This document shows positions 8,961-16,790 of a stretch of 64,000 bases of DNA, in pieces. The position numbers were made by a program, and so were the translations under genes. Position 1 is the stretch's first letter; the number at the start of each line of letters is the position of its first letter. The DNA is from Rathayibacter sp. VKM Ac-2759. Lineage in GTDB: Bacteria > Actinomycetota > Actinomycetes > Actinomycetales > Microbacteriaceae. The stretch spans positions 1,426,001 to 1,490,000 of the forward strand of contig NZ_CP047176.1 in the NCBI RefSeq assembly GCF_009834225.1, given 5' to 3'. Under the pieces are notes generated by a model. That model was not told where the DNA came from and did no database searches. It saw only the letters and a program-made list of their open reading frames with translations.

Positions 8961-9545
8961 ATGGGCATCATCACGCGGGGCTTCTTCGGCAAGCGCGAGG
9001 AGAACCCCGACATCCCCCCGGGTCAGTACCTCGAGAAGGGCTTCCCCGTCCTCTCGATCGGTCCGACCCCCAACATCCACGAGTGGGCCTTCTCGATCGA
9101 CGCGGGCCCGGCCGGTCAGCGCCGCTGGACGCGCGCCGAGTTCGACGCCCTGCCGCACGAGGACGTCCACACCGACATCCACTGCGTCACGCGGTGGTCC
9201 AAGCTCGGCACGAGCTGGCGCGGAGTCTCCGTCGACACCCTGCTGGACGGCATCGAGAGCGACGCCGGCTTCGTGATGGCCGAGAGCTTCGGCGGCTACA
9301 CGACCAATCTGCCGCTCGCCGAGATCCGCGGCGGCAAGGCGTGGGTCGTCACCGAGTTCGAGGGCGCACCGCTGGCCCCCGAGCACGGCGGGCCGGCCCG
9401 CCTGCTCGTCCCGCACCTCTACTTCTGGAAGAGCGCGAAGTGGGTGAGGACCCTCCGCCTGATGCCCGGCGATCAGCCCGGGTTCTGGGAGCAGAACGGC
9501 TACCACATGCACGGGGACCCGTGGAAAGAGGAGCGCTACTGGTGA
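8961..9545 (+). CDS. Sulfite-oxidase-like molybdopterin oxidoreductase
   Basis: 194-aa oxidoreductase of the sulfite oxidase/MsrP molybdopterin fold. The molybdenum-coordinating cysteine is in DIHCVTRWSKLGTSWRG, with later motifs GGYTTNLPL and PHLYFWKSAKWV. No Tat signal or haem domain, so a cytoplasmic enzyme is likely. A -10-like TAGCCT near 8893-8898 would give a leader of about 60 bases. The TGA overlaps the GTG of the next gene by four bases, pointing to a two-component system with a flavin reductase. Substrate is unknown. Confidence 0.88.
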   Translation: MGIITRGFFGKREENPDIPPGQYLEKGFPVLSIGPTPNIHEWAFSIDAGPAGQRRWTRAEFDALPHEDVHTDIHCVTRWSKLGTSWRGVSVDTLLDGIESDAGFVMAESFGGYTTNLPLAEIRGGKAWVVTEFEGAPLAPEHGGPARLLVPHLYFWKSAKWVRTLRLMPGDQPGFWEQNGYHMHGDPWKEERYW

Positions 9546-10270
9546 TCTGGACGGAGGCGGTGACCGAGTCGGTCACGCCGCTCACCCCGACCTCGCGCCT
9601 GCTCACCCTGCGCGTGCCCGGCTGGCCCGGGCACCTGGCCGGGCAGCACCTCGACGTCCGGCTCACCGCCCCCGACGGCTACCAGGCGAGCCGGTCCTAC
9701 TCGATCGGCGCCCCCTCCGATGGAGAGAGGGTCGAGCTCGCGGTCGAGCGCCTCGACGACGGCGAGGTCTCGCCGTACCTGGTCGACGGGCTCGAGGCGG
9801 GCGATCGCCTCGAGGTCAGGGGCCCGATCGGCGGCTGGTTCGTCTGGCGGACCGACCAGGTCGAGCCGGTGCAGCTCATCGCCGGCGGCAGCGGTCTGGT
9901 GCCGCTGATGGCCATGGCGCGCGAGCACGGCCGCTCCGGCAGCGCCGCCCCGATGCGGCTGCTCTACTCGGTGCGCTCGCCCGTCTTCGCCTACTACCAG
10001 GCCGATCTGCGGGCGCTGGCCGAGACTCCTCCGGAGCACGGAGGAGTGGCGACCGACATGGTCTACACGCGCGTCGCCCCGCCGGGTGCCGCCCGGCCGG
10101 CCGGGCGCGTGACTCCGGAGCTGCTGGCCACGGCGACCCTGCCGCCGTCGGCGCGGCCCACGGTCTACGTCTGCGGACCCACCGCCTTCGTCGAGGCCGT
10201 CGCCACGGCCCTCGTGGCTCAGGGCCATGCTCCCGAGCGGGTCCGCACCGAGCGCTTCGGCGGCCCCTGA
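9542..10270 (+). CDS. Ferredoxin-NADP reductase-type FAD oxidoreductase
   Basis: 242-aa FAD/NAD(P)H reductase. It shows the FAD-binding RSYSIGAPS motif, an NAD-binding IAGGSGLVPLMAM segment and the C-terminal YVCGPTAFVEAV motif. It lacks an iron-sulfur domain. Start GTG 9542 is set by the GTGA overlap with the preceding oxidoreductase, for which it is the likely electron donor. Confidence 0.9.
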   Translation: MIWTEAVTESVTPLTPTSRLLTLRVPGWPGHLAGQHLDVRLTAPDGYQASRSYSIGAPSDGERVELAVERLDDGEVSPYLVDGLEAGDRLEVRGPIGGWFVWRTDQVEPVQLIAGGSGLVPLMAMAREHGRSGSAAPMRLLYSVRSPVFAYYQADLRALAETPPEHGGVATDMVYTRVAPPGAARPAGRVTPELLATATLPPSARPTVYVCGPTAFVEAVATALVAQGHAPERVRTERFGGP

Positions 10271-10288
10271 CGCGCACGCGCGTCCTGC

Positions 10289-10340
10289 TCCGCGAGTCTC
10301 CGTCCCGGGCAGCTCGGTCGCCCCAGCAGAGACTCGCGGA
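10289..10340. terminator. Hairpin between convergent genes
   Basis: 12-bp perfect arms TCCGCGAGTCTC and GAGACTCGCGGA with a 28-base loop. It lies between the reductase and the FMN-binding protein, so it can serve both strands. Confidence 0.5.
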
Positions 10341-10353
10341 AGGGATCACACGG

Positions 10354-10860
10354 TCACTCGAAGGAGACGGTGCGGTTCTCGCCGATGTCGGGCTGCCCGC
10401 CCGTGACGGCCGCCGCGATCACCTTGAAGAGCACGACGGGGCGCGCGTCGTCGGTCGTCCACAGCTCGACGGTCTCGGCGGCGACGCGGATGAGCGCGAT
10501 GGTCGGGTCCTCCTTGCCCTCGGGGAACCAGGCCGACACCGAGGGCGTCCAGAGCTCGTCGACCTTCGCCGTGTCGTGCACGATCGTCGCCGACCCGGCG
10601 ACCGAGAGGTAGCCCTTCTTCGACTCGAACGCCACGTTCACGCTCGGGTTCGCGCGGATGTCGTCGACCTTGGGCGACGGGTCCTGGGTGAAGAACCACA
10701 GATCGCCGTCGAAGTCGGTGTCCTGGGCGGCGAGCGGGCGGCTGACGAGCTGCCCGGTCTCGTTGACGGTGGTGAGCAGCCCGATCCTGGCGCTCTTCAC
10801 GAGCTCGGCGATCTGGGCGATGTCGTCGGATCCGGCGGGGGTGATCTCGGTGTCGGTCAT
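10354..10860 (-). CDS. Pyridoxamine 5'-phosphate oxidase-like FMN-binding protein
   Basis: 168-aa split-barrel flavoprotein of the general-stress-protein type (ARIGLLTTVNETGQLVSRPL, LWFFTQDPSPKVDDI, SVNVAFESKKGYLSV). Members bind FMN or F420; the reaction is unknown. TAGCGT (10873-10868) lies 7 bases before the ATG at 10860, supporting a leaderless start. Confidence 0.85.
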   Translation of the reverse strand: MTDTEITPAGSDDIAQIAELVKSARIGLLTTVNETGQLVSRPLAAQDTDFDGDLWFFTQDPSPKVDDIRANPSVNVAFESKKGYLSVAGSATIVHDTAKVDELWTPSVSAWFPEGKEDPTIALIRVAAETVELWTTDDARPVVLFKVIAAAVTGGQPDIGENRTVSFE

Positions 10861-10935
10861 GCGCTCGACGCTACGCGCGTGGCGCGACAGGGCAAGGGGT
10901 GGCGGGGTCGCCGCTCCCGTGTCTAGCGTCGAGGC

Positions 10936-11211
10936 ATGGAGAACACCACGTACACGGCCATCCTCGACAGCGGCGCCGAGCAGGAGAGCATCCGCCTCGA
11001 ATACGTCGACGGCGCGCCGCAGCCCTCGCTCACCCGGCTCGCCGACATCGACGGCGAGGACGTCGAGGTCGTCTGGGAGCTCGAGCCCGACGACGAGGGC
11101 TTCCACGTCTACCGCCCCGTGCGCGTCGCAGGCCGCGACGACGACAGCGGCGCGGTCTCGGACGAGAACCTGACCGACGGCAACGGAGCGGGCGCCTACT
11201 CCGGCGAATGA
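10936..11211 (+). CDS. Small acidic hypothetical protein
   Basis: 91-aa, strongly acidic protein (MENTTYTAILDSGAEQESIR...) with no recognised domain. TAGCGT at 10924-10929 ends 6 bases before the ATG. Its TGA shares its last base with the first base of the adjacent repeat array. Divergent from the FMN-binding protein gene. Confidence 0.7.
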   Translation: MENTTYTAILDSGAEQESIRLEYVDGAPQPSLTRLADIDGEDVEVVWELEPDDEGFHVYRPVRVAGRDDDSGAVSDENLTDGNGAGAYSGE

Positions 11212-11541
11212 CTCGATCCGGGGAGGGGCCCACTCGAGCCGGGGAGAAGCCATCTGCGGCGTTGTCCTCAGTCGCGATACCGCCGGTATCGCTTCCTCGT
11301 CCGCCTTGCAGCTGACTCCTCCCCGGCCCGAGTGAGCTCCGTGACGAGGAGGGCCGTCTGCGGCGTTGTCCTCAGTCGCGATACCGCCGGTATCGCTTCC
11401 TCGTCCGCCTTGCAGCTGACTCCTCCCCGGCCCGAGTGAGCTCCGTGACGAGGAGGGCCGTCTGCGGCGTTGTCCTCGGTCGCGATACCGCCGGTATCGC
11501 TCCTTCGTCCGCCTTGCAGCTGACCCCTCCCCGAATCGAGT
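11211..11541. repeat. Tandem array of three 104-bp units with boundary boxes
   Basis: Units start at 11253, 11357 and 11461 (exact period 104); the first two are nearly identical and the third is diverged. Each unit has the palindrome GCGATACCGCCGGTATCGC (first at 11274-11292) and ends in an inverted box like CTCCTCCCCGGCCCGAGT (11316-11333, 11420-11437, 11524-11541). Two direct copies of the same box (ACTCGATCCGGGGAGGGG 11211-11228; 11232-11249) open the array, so it is flanked by near-perfect terminal inverted repeats. It fills the 356-base gap between convergent genes. No spacers and no transposase. Confidence 0.9.
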
Positions 11542-11567
11542 CGGCTCAAGGGCCTGCGTGACCAGGG

Positions 11568-12881
11568 TCAGGCCACCGGGTGCAGGGCGTCGTACTCGCG
11601 GAACGCCGTCCGGGTCCGCAGCACCACCGCGAGGATCGCGATGATCGCGAGTCCGCCCGCCAGCGGAGGCAGCCAGAGCAGGGCGAGCGACGCCAGCAGC
11701 CCCGTGTAGAGGTCGCCGACCCGTGGGCCGCCGGTCACCACCACGATGAACACGCCCTGCAGGCGCCCCCGCATGTTGTCGGGCACCGCGGTCTGCAGCA
11801 TGGTCTGCCGGAAGATCGAGCTGACGTTGTCGGCCGCACCGGCGCCGGCGAGGGCCACGGAGGCGGCGATCACGAGCGGCAGGTTCGGCACCGACGCGTC
11901 GTGCTCGACGAGCGCCGCCACCAGCAGCACGGCGCCGAACGCGACGATGAAGCCGCCGTAGACCTGGATCGAGCGGCCGATCGCGAGGCCCTGGCGGCGC
12001 ACGCCGGTCAGCCGGCCCGAGAACACTCCGCTGAGGAGCGCTCCGACGGCGAACGCCGCGGTGAGCACTCCCACCGTCACCGCGCCTCCGCCGAGCAGGA
12101 TCGCCGCGGCCGCCGGGAACACGACGCGGGGCTGACCGAAGGTCATCGCGACGATGTCGACCACGAACGACATCCGGATGTTCGGTGCTCCCCTGAGGAA
12201 CCGCATCCCGAAGCGCAGCGACTCGAGCCCGGGCCGCTGCCGCTCGCCCTCGGGCACGAGCGCCGGCAGTCCGGCGATGCCGAGGAACGCCGCGAGGAAC
12301 AGCACCACGTCGATTGTGTAGGTCACCGCGAACCCGGAGGAGGCGACCAGCACGCCCGCCAGCGCCGGCCCGACCGTCACCTCGACGCCGCTCGCGATGC
12401 CGCCGAGCGCGGCCGCCGCGGGCACCAGCTCCGTGCGCAGCAGTCGCGGCGCGAGCGTCATCCGCGTCGCGACGATGACGGTGGTGGCGACGGCGTTCAG
12501 CGCCGTCAGGAGGTAGAGCGACGGAGGCGTCTCTGCGCCCAGCCAGGCGAGCGCCGCGATCCCGGCGGTCGAGCCCCATGCGATGATCGCCGACACGAGC
12601 AGGACGAGCCGGCGGTCGAAGGCGTCGGCGAGCATCCCGCCGTAGAGCCCCGCGAGGACGGTGGGGACGAGGGCGACGACGCCGACCATCGCCACCGCGA
12701 GCGTGGATCCGGTGAGCTCGTAGATGTGCAGGCCGACCGCCACGATCGTCATCTGCCCGCCGATGCCCGAGATCACGTTGCCCGCCCAGAGGCGCGCGAA
12801 GGCCGGGGACTCGCGGAGGGGGGAGAGGTCGATGACGTGGCTGCGCCGGGGCGCGGGCGGGGGCTGGCTCACTCGCTCCAT
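11568..12881 (-). CDS. MFS transporter, enterobactin-exporter (EntS/MFS_3) type
   Basis: 437-aa permease with about 12 helices, starting MERVSQPPPAPRRSHVIDLSPL then FARLWAGNVISGIGGQM, typical of EntS-like exporters. The loop motif GGMLADAFDRR is present, as is a late NVSSIFRQTMLQTAVPDNMRGR segment. Probable exporter of a siderophore or small hydrophobic molecule; substrate cannot be read from sequence. Its 3' end faces the repeat array. Confidence 0.85.
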   Translation of the reverse strand: MERVSQPPPAPRRSHVIDLSPLRESPAFARLWAGNVISGIGGQMTIVAVGLHIYELTGSTLAVAMVGVVALVPTVLAGLYGGMLADAFDRRLVLLVSAIIAWGSTAGIAALAWLGAETPPSLYLLTALNAVATTVIVATRMTLAPRLLRTELVPAAAALGGIASGVEVTVGPALAGVLVASSGFAVTYTIDVVLFLAAFLGIAGLPALVPEGERQRPGLESLRFGMRFLRGAPNIRMSFVVDIVAMTFGQPRVVFPAAAAILLGGGAVTVGVLTAAFAVGALLSGVFSGRLTGVRRQGLAIGRSIQVYGGFIVAFGAVLLVAALVEHDASVPNLPLVIAASVALAGAGAADNVSSIFRQTMLQTAVPDNMRGRLQGVFIVVVTGGPRVGDLYTGLLASLALLWLPPLAGGLAIIAILAVVLRTRTAFREYDALHPVA

Positions 12882-12951
12882 TGTGCTCGCTCCGCGCCCG
12901 CCGGTGCGCGGGAACCGGGGCTTCGGAGGCGGACCCTCTAGGGTGAGGACC

Positions 12952-13463
12952 ATGAGCACGTCACCCGACGGCGCGCCCGGACGTCGGGCCGCGTCCGCGC
13001 GAACCGCCGGAGCCGCCCCTCGCGTCGGGCGGCCCGCGCCGCGGCACCGGCGCCGCGCACCGCCGCCCGCCGCCCCGCCCGCGCCGCGTCGACCGCCCCG
13101 GGCGCTCGCGCGACGGGTGCCTGGCGCCGCTACGGCCCGGCGCTCGCGTCGATCGCCGTCGCGCTCATCACCGTCCCGATCTCGTTCTTCGTCTGGTACG
13201 CCCTGATCTCGCTCGGCGCCTACCCGGGCGACCAGGCCGTGTCCGATCTGCTGGTCGGCGCGCTGTACACGGCGGTCGTCCACGCCCTGCTCCTGACGGG
13301 CGTCCTGCTCGGGGTGTCGTCGATCCGCGCGCGTCGCCGCGAGGGCCGCCCGGCGGTGGCCGGCTGGATCGGCGTGGTCCTCAACGTCCTGGTGGTCGTC
13401 TACTGGGAGCTGCTCGTCTCGCCGTGGCTCGTCGAGCTGTGGAACCGGGCGACCGGCTCGTAG
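12952..13463 (+). pseudogene. Membrane protein gene with an apparent one-base frameshift
   Basis: The start is well marked (TAGGGT 12939-12944, 7 bases before ATG 12952), encoding MSTSPDGAPGRRAASARTAG. After about residue 23 the coding signal moves to another frame that has no start codon of its own until GTG 13239. That frame encodes an Ala/Arg-rich linker, a helix (LASIAVALITVPISFFVWYA), two more helices (residues VSDLLVGALYTAVVHALLL and GWIGVVLNVLVVVYW) and the tail WNRATGS. Adding one C in the C4 run at 13016-13019 joins both into a 170-aa protein. This is either a sequencing error or a real mutation. Unknown function, three-helix topology. Confidence 0.7.
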
Positions 13464-13492
13464 TCGCCTCCCCGGTCGGGCGCCCTCTCTGG

Positions 13493-13498
13493 TAAGGT
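13493..13498 (+). promoter_or_regulatory. -10 element of rpsO
   Basis: TAAGGT about 88 bases before the rpsO start. It would start a leader of about 80 bases containing the palindrome GCCGTTCAACGGC, a possible S15 autoregulatory stem. Confidence 0.45.
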
Positions 13499-13586
13499 CG
13501 TGAAGTTGCCGTTCAACGGCCGCGGATCAAGAGAGCCCACGCATCAGGCGCCGGGCACCGCGCAACGAGAGAGAGGGGATCCATCT

Positions 13587-13856
13587 ATGGCACTCGAAGC
13601 AGATGTCAAGAAGGCGATCATCGAAGAGTACGCGACCCACCCCGGTGACACCGGATCCCCCGAGGTGCAGGTGGCCGTCCTGACCAAGCGGATCAAGGAC
13701 CTCACCGAGCACCTCAAGGAGCACAAGCACGACCACCACTCGCGTCGTGGTCTGCTGCTGCTCGTGGGTCAGCGTCGTCGACTCCTCGGCTACCTGTCGG
13801 ATGTGGACATCAACCGCTACCGCTCGCTGATCGAGCGTCTCGGCCTGCGCCGCTAG
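13587..13856 (+). CDS. rpsO: 30S ribosomal protein S15
   Basis: 89-aa S15, full length for the family, with the conserved [22 protein letters not shown] region that binds 16S rRNA and [12 protein letters not shown] at the end. RBS GAGAGGGG precedes ATG. In most Actinobacteria rpsO is next to pnp; here pnp starts 7.3 kb downstream. Confidence 0.98.
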   Translation: MALEADVKKAIIEEYATHPGDTGSPEVQVAVLTKRIKDLTEHLKEHKHDHHSRRGLLLLVGQRRRLLGYLSDVDINRYRSLIERLGLRR

Positions 13857-13905
13857 TTCCCTCGGGAGCAGCGCGCGGTCTCGATGACACCGCGAACTTC
13901 TTGCC

Positions 13906-13941
13906 GAACGGGCCGTCCTCCTCGCGGAGGGCGGCCCGTTC
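13906..13941 (+). terminator. rpsO terminator
   Basis: 16-bp arms GAACGGGCCGTCCTCC and GGAGGGCGGCCCGTTC around TCGC, with one G-T wobble. Sits 50 bases after rpsO and before the convergent hypothetical gene. Confidence 0.75.
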
Positions 13942-13957
13942 CGTGTACCCCCCCCGC

Positions 13958-14854
13958 CTACGGCAGGCGCTCCGGCCGGTCGACGCCTCCCCACGAGAAC
14001 GCGCTCGACGCCGCGAACCAGTCGACGGCGGCCCGCACGGCGGCCGCGTCCGCCTCCCGCCGCTCCGGTCGGGCGAGCGCCTCCGCGAGCGAGGGCAGCA
14101 GCCAGCCGTCCGAGAGGGCCGTCACCTGCGCCTCGCGCCACGCGCGCGAGCAGCCCCCGTTCCTCATCGCCGCCTCGGCCGCCTCCGTCACCGCCCACCC
14201 GCCGCTCGCGTGGACGAGGGCCAGCGCGCACGTCAGCGCCGCCGTGCGCACGACGCTGCGCGGGGCGCGCGGGGGCCCGGACGAGGCCGCGAGGTCCTGG
14301 GCCTCGACGACCGCCGTGAGCGCGAGGAACAGGCGGGTCCCCTCCGCATCCGGCTGCGGCGTCAACCGTCCCGGCCCCGCCGAGATCGCCGCGGAGGCTC
14401 CCGGTGCGAGGATCAGCCCGAGGCCTGCTCGCGAGGCGTGGGAGCTGAGCAGCCCGCTCACGCCTCCGGTCTGACTCACCACCCCGCGGACCGACGGATC
14501 GCTCAGCGCCCAGACGATCGGCGTCCGGTTGTGCACGGTGAGCCGGCGGTGGCCGTCGTCGACGCAGGCGACCAGGTGCCCCGCGACCGCGTCCGGGCCG
14601 CGGTCGAGCACGGATCCGGAGCCGAGGAGCTCGCGGGCGTCGCCGCACTGCGAGGGCGCGTCGGCGACGGAGGCCGAGGTCCCGGCCAGAGGCAGGAGGG
14701 TTCCGAGTCCGAGGGCGAGCACCGCGACGGCCACGACGGACGCGGTCACCGCGCCGAGCAGGCGGCCCCGGAGGCCCGGTTCCGGAGCGGGCCGCAGCGG
14801 ACCCCGCCGCGGTCCCCGTCGGACCGTCGGCTCGGCCGTGCTGCGTCGCACCAT
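13958..14854 (-). CDS. Hypothetical membrane-anchored exported protein
   Basis: 298 aa. A basic, proline/arginine-rich cytoplasmic N-terminus (residues 1-32) precedes one helix (LLGAVTASVVAVAVLALGLGTLLPLAG), and the rest appears extracytoplasmic. Cysteines at QCGDAR and LVACVDD may pair. No family recognised. The start at ATG 14854 has a good SD (GAGAGGGAG) and a -10-like TAGCCT (14880-14875). Confidence 0.75.
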   Translation of the reverse strand: MVRRSTAEPTVRRGPRRGPLRPAPEPGLRGRLLGAVTASVVAVAVLALGLGTLLPLAGTSASVADAPSQCGDARELLGSGSVLDRGPDAVAGHLVACVDDGHRRLTVHNRTPIVWALSDPSVRGVVSQTGGVSGLLSSHASRAGLGLILAPGASAAISAGPGRLTPQPDAEGTRLFLALTAVVEAQDLAASSGPPRAPRSVVRTAALTCALALVHASGGWAVTEAAEAAMRNGGCSRAWREAQVTALSDGWLLPSLAEALARPERREADAAAVRAAVDWFAASSAFSWGGVDRPERLP

Positions 14855-14943
14855 CCGGCACTCCCTCTCCTCGGAGGCTAGTCCCGCGGCTGCCCCCCGA
14901 GGAGGGGTGCTGGAGAGAATCTTCGAGATTTCTCCGGATCAGT

Positions 14944-14971
14944 GCATCCGCCGAGGGCACTCGGCCGGAAG
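14944..14971 (+). promoter_or_regulatory. Candidate SigK-type promoter for the DUF4397 gene
   Basis: GCATCC (14944-14949) and CGGAAG (14966-14971) are 16 bases apart and resemble the CCATCC/CCGAAT pattern described for mycobacterial SigK promoters, with mismatches. It is suggestive only because a SigK/RskA-like pair lies downstream. Confidence 0.2.
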
Positions 14972-15003
14972 TAGTGCGTGAAGGCCCTTCTCGAGAACCC
15001 ACC

Positions 15004-15019
15004 GACCCGCATGCGGGTC
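15004..15019. promoter_or_regulatory. Perfect 16-bp palindrome before the DUF4397 gene
   Basis: GACCCGCATGCGGGTC lies 21 bases upstream of the GTG start, partly next to the ribosome binding site (GAAAGAGGAA). It could be an operator for a dimeric regulator or an mRNA stem near the start. Confidence 0.4.
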
Positions 15020-15040
15020 CCATCGTGAAAGAGGAACATC

Positions 15041-15886
15041 GTGAACACCTCCCGCTTCTCCCGCCGCCTCCTGACCGGCGCCTGCATCGGCACTCTCGCC
15101 GTCGTCGGCCTCGCCGCGGCTCCGGCGAACGCCGCCGACGCCGACTCGGCCGACCTCTACGTCCTCCACGCGGTCCCCGACACCCCGGTCGACGTGTACG
15201 TCAACGGAGCACTGACGCTCGACGACTTCACGCCCGGCTCGCTGGCCGGCCCGCTGGACCTGCCGACCGGCACCTACACCGTGGCGATCACCGCCGCCGA
15301 CGCCGCCGACGCGAGCGCCCCCGTCATCGGCCCGGTCGACCTCGCACTCGAGGCCGGCAAGAGCTACACCGTCGCCGCGCACCTCAAGGCCGACAACACC
15401 CCCACGGCGACGCTGTTCCCGAACGACATCTCGGCGACGGCCGCTGGAGAGGGACGACTCACGGTCCGCCACATCGCCGCGGCTCCGGCCGTCGACATCC
15501 TCGCGGGCGGCACTCCGGTGCTGACCAACGTGACGAACCCCAACGAGGGCATCCTCAACCTCGCCCCGGCGACGATCTCGACCGTGGTCGCGGCGACCGG
15601 CACGACCGCTCCGGTGATCGGCCCGGCCGACGTCCAGGTCCAGGAGGGCGTCAACACGATCGTCTACGCCTGGGGCAGCCTCGAGAAGGGCAACCTCGCC
15701 CTCGCGACGCAGACCATCGGCGGACTGCACTCGACCCCGTCCGGCGTCCCCGCCGGTGAGGCCGGACTCGCGGCCGACAACCGCCCCGACGCGGCGGCCG
15801 GCTGGTGGGGCGCTGCGGCCCTCGCCGCCCTCGCCCTCGCCGGTGCGACCCTGATCGGGCGCCGCAAGGCCACCGCGGGTCGCTGA
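15041..15886 (+). CDS. Exported DUF4397 protein with C-terminal membrane anchor
   Basis: 281 aa. Sec signal peptide (NTSRFSRRLLTGACIGTLAVVG...ANAA, cleavage near residue 32) and two DUF4397 beta-sandwich repeats (VLHAVPDTPVDVYVNG at about 42 and VRHIAAAPAVDILAGG at about 146). The C-terminal helix WWGAAALAALALAGATLIG is followed by RRK. The end looks like a cell-wall sorting signal without an LPXTG motif; a class F sortase gene follows. Probably a surface-displayed or anchored protein. Starts at GTG 15041, fixed by the SD GAGGAA. Confidence 0.88.
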   Translation: MNTSRFSRRLLTGACIGTLAVVGLAAAPANAADADSADLYVLHAVPDTPVDVYVNGALTLDDFTPGSLAGPLDLPTGTYTVAITAADAADASAPVIGPVDLALEAGKSYTVAAHLKADNTPTATLFPNDISATAAGEGRLTVRHIAAAPAVDILAGGTPVLTNVTNPNEGILNLAPATISTVVAATGTTAPVIGPADVQVQEGVNTIVYAWGSLEKGNLALATQTIGGLHSTPSGVPAGEAGLAADNRPDAAAGWWGAAALAALALAGATLIGRRKATAGR

Positions 15887-15891
15887 CCCGC

Positions 15892-15929
15892 CCCGGGCCG
15901 CCGCTCCCTCGGGAGATCGGCGGCCCGGG
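15892..15929 (+). terminator. Hairpin between the DUF4397 and sortase genes
   Basis: CCGGGCCGCCG and CGGCGGCCCGG pair around an inner CTCCC/GGGAG stem. It may end or attenuate the DUF4397 transcript, making the sortase less abundant than its putative substrate. Confidence 0.6.
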
Positions 15930-16006
15930 CCCCCTACCCCCGACTGCCGGACGGCGGCGCGAGAGCGCGCCGGTCCGGCTCGCCGACCACGAGTGAGGAG
16001 CACGCG

Positions 16007-16690
16007 ATGAGGTCGACCCCCCTCCGCCTCCGCGCCCTCGCCGTGGCCGGCGTGATCGTGGTCGGCGCCGGTCTCGGCGGATGCTCGGCACAGGCGGCCG
16101 GGGTCGTGCCCGCCCCTGACGCGAGCACACCGTCACAGCAGCCGGTGCCGACCACGATCCCCTCGGCGACGAGCAGTCCCGCAGCGCTCCCGTCGATCCC
16201 CATCGGCGACGCCCGCCTCGGGGCCACCCCGGCACCGACGGTGACGGCGCCGACCCGGATCGTGGTGGACGGCCTCCCGGTCGACATGCCCCTCGAGCCC
16301 GTCGGAGTCGCCGAGGACGGCACCATGGAGCTCGTCCCGGACACCGATGTCGCCGGCTGGTACCGCTTCGGAGCCGGCCTCGACGAGCCGGACGGCACGA
16401 TCGTGATCGCCGCGCACGTCGACTCCCTCACCTACGGGCTGGGCCCCTTCGCCGAGATCAAGAAGGCGCAGCCCGGGCAGACGATCCGGCTCACCGCGCC
16501 GGACGGCTCCGAGCGGGCGTTCGTCGTCTCCGCGGTCGAGACGACCGAGAAGACGAGCGTCGACCTCTCCACGGTCTTCGTCCGCGACGGTCCGCCGCGC
16601 CTGGTGCTGATCACCTGCGGCGGCGACTTCGACTACGACACCCGCCACTACCTCAGCAACGTCGTCGTCACGGCGGAGCCCGCACCATGA
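16007..16690 (+). CDS. Class F sortase, lipobox-containing
   Basis: 227-aa sortase. Catalytic triad H137 (VIAAHVDS), C204 (LITCGG) and R213 (DTRHYLSN). The N-terminus is a lipoprotein-type signal (AVAGVIVVGAGLGGC, C26), so it may be lipid-anchored outside the membrane, followed by a Pro/Ser/Thr linker of about 60 residues. Class F sortases are actinobacterial transpeptidases with poorly known substrates. RBS GAGGAG sits before ATG 16007. Neighbours (DUF4397 upstream, sigma/anti-sigma downstream) suggest a regulated envelope module. Confidence 0.93.
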   Translation: MRSTPLRLRALAVAGVIVVGAGLGGCSAQAAGVVPAPDASTPSQQPVPTTIPSATSSPAALPSIPIGDARLGATPAPTVTAPTRIVVDGLPVDMPLEPVGVAEDGTMELVPDTDVAGWYRFGAGLDEPDGTIVIAAHVDSLTYGLGPFAEIKKAQPGQTIRLTAPDGSERAFVVSAVETTEKTSVDLSTVFVRDGPPRLVLITCGGDFDYDTRHYLSNVVVTAEPAP

Positions 16691-16790
16691 CTTCGTGCCC
16701 GAGACACCGCCCCGTACGATGAGCGGAGCAGTCCTCGCAGCGCCGCACACCGCCTCGGCGGGGCGCCGCTCTTCCCCCAGGAGGAACCCC

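Noticed and set aside
11211..11541. CRISPR array
   Set aside because: Units are continuous and nearly identical over 104 bp with no variable spacers, and there are no cas genes.
11268..11549. 93-aa frame within the 104-bp repeats
   Set aside because: It only translates the repeat unit three times; no start signal.
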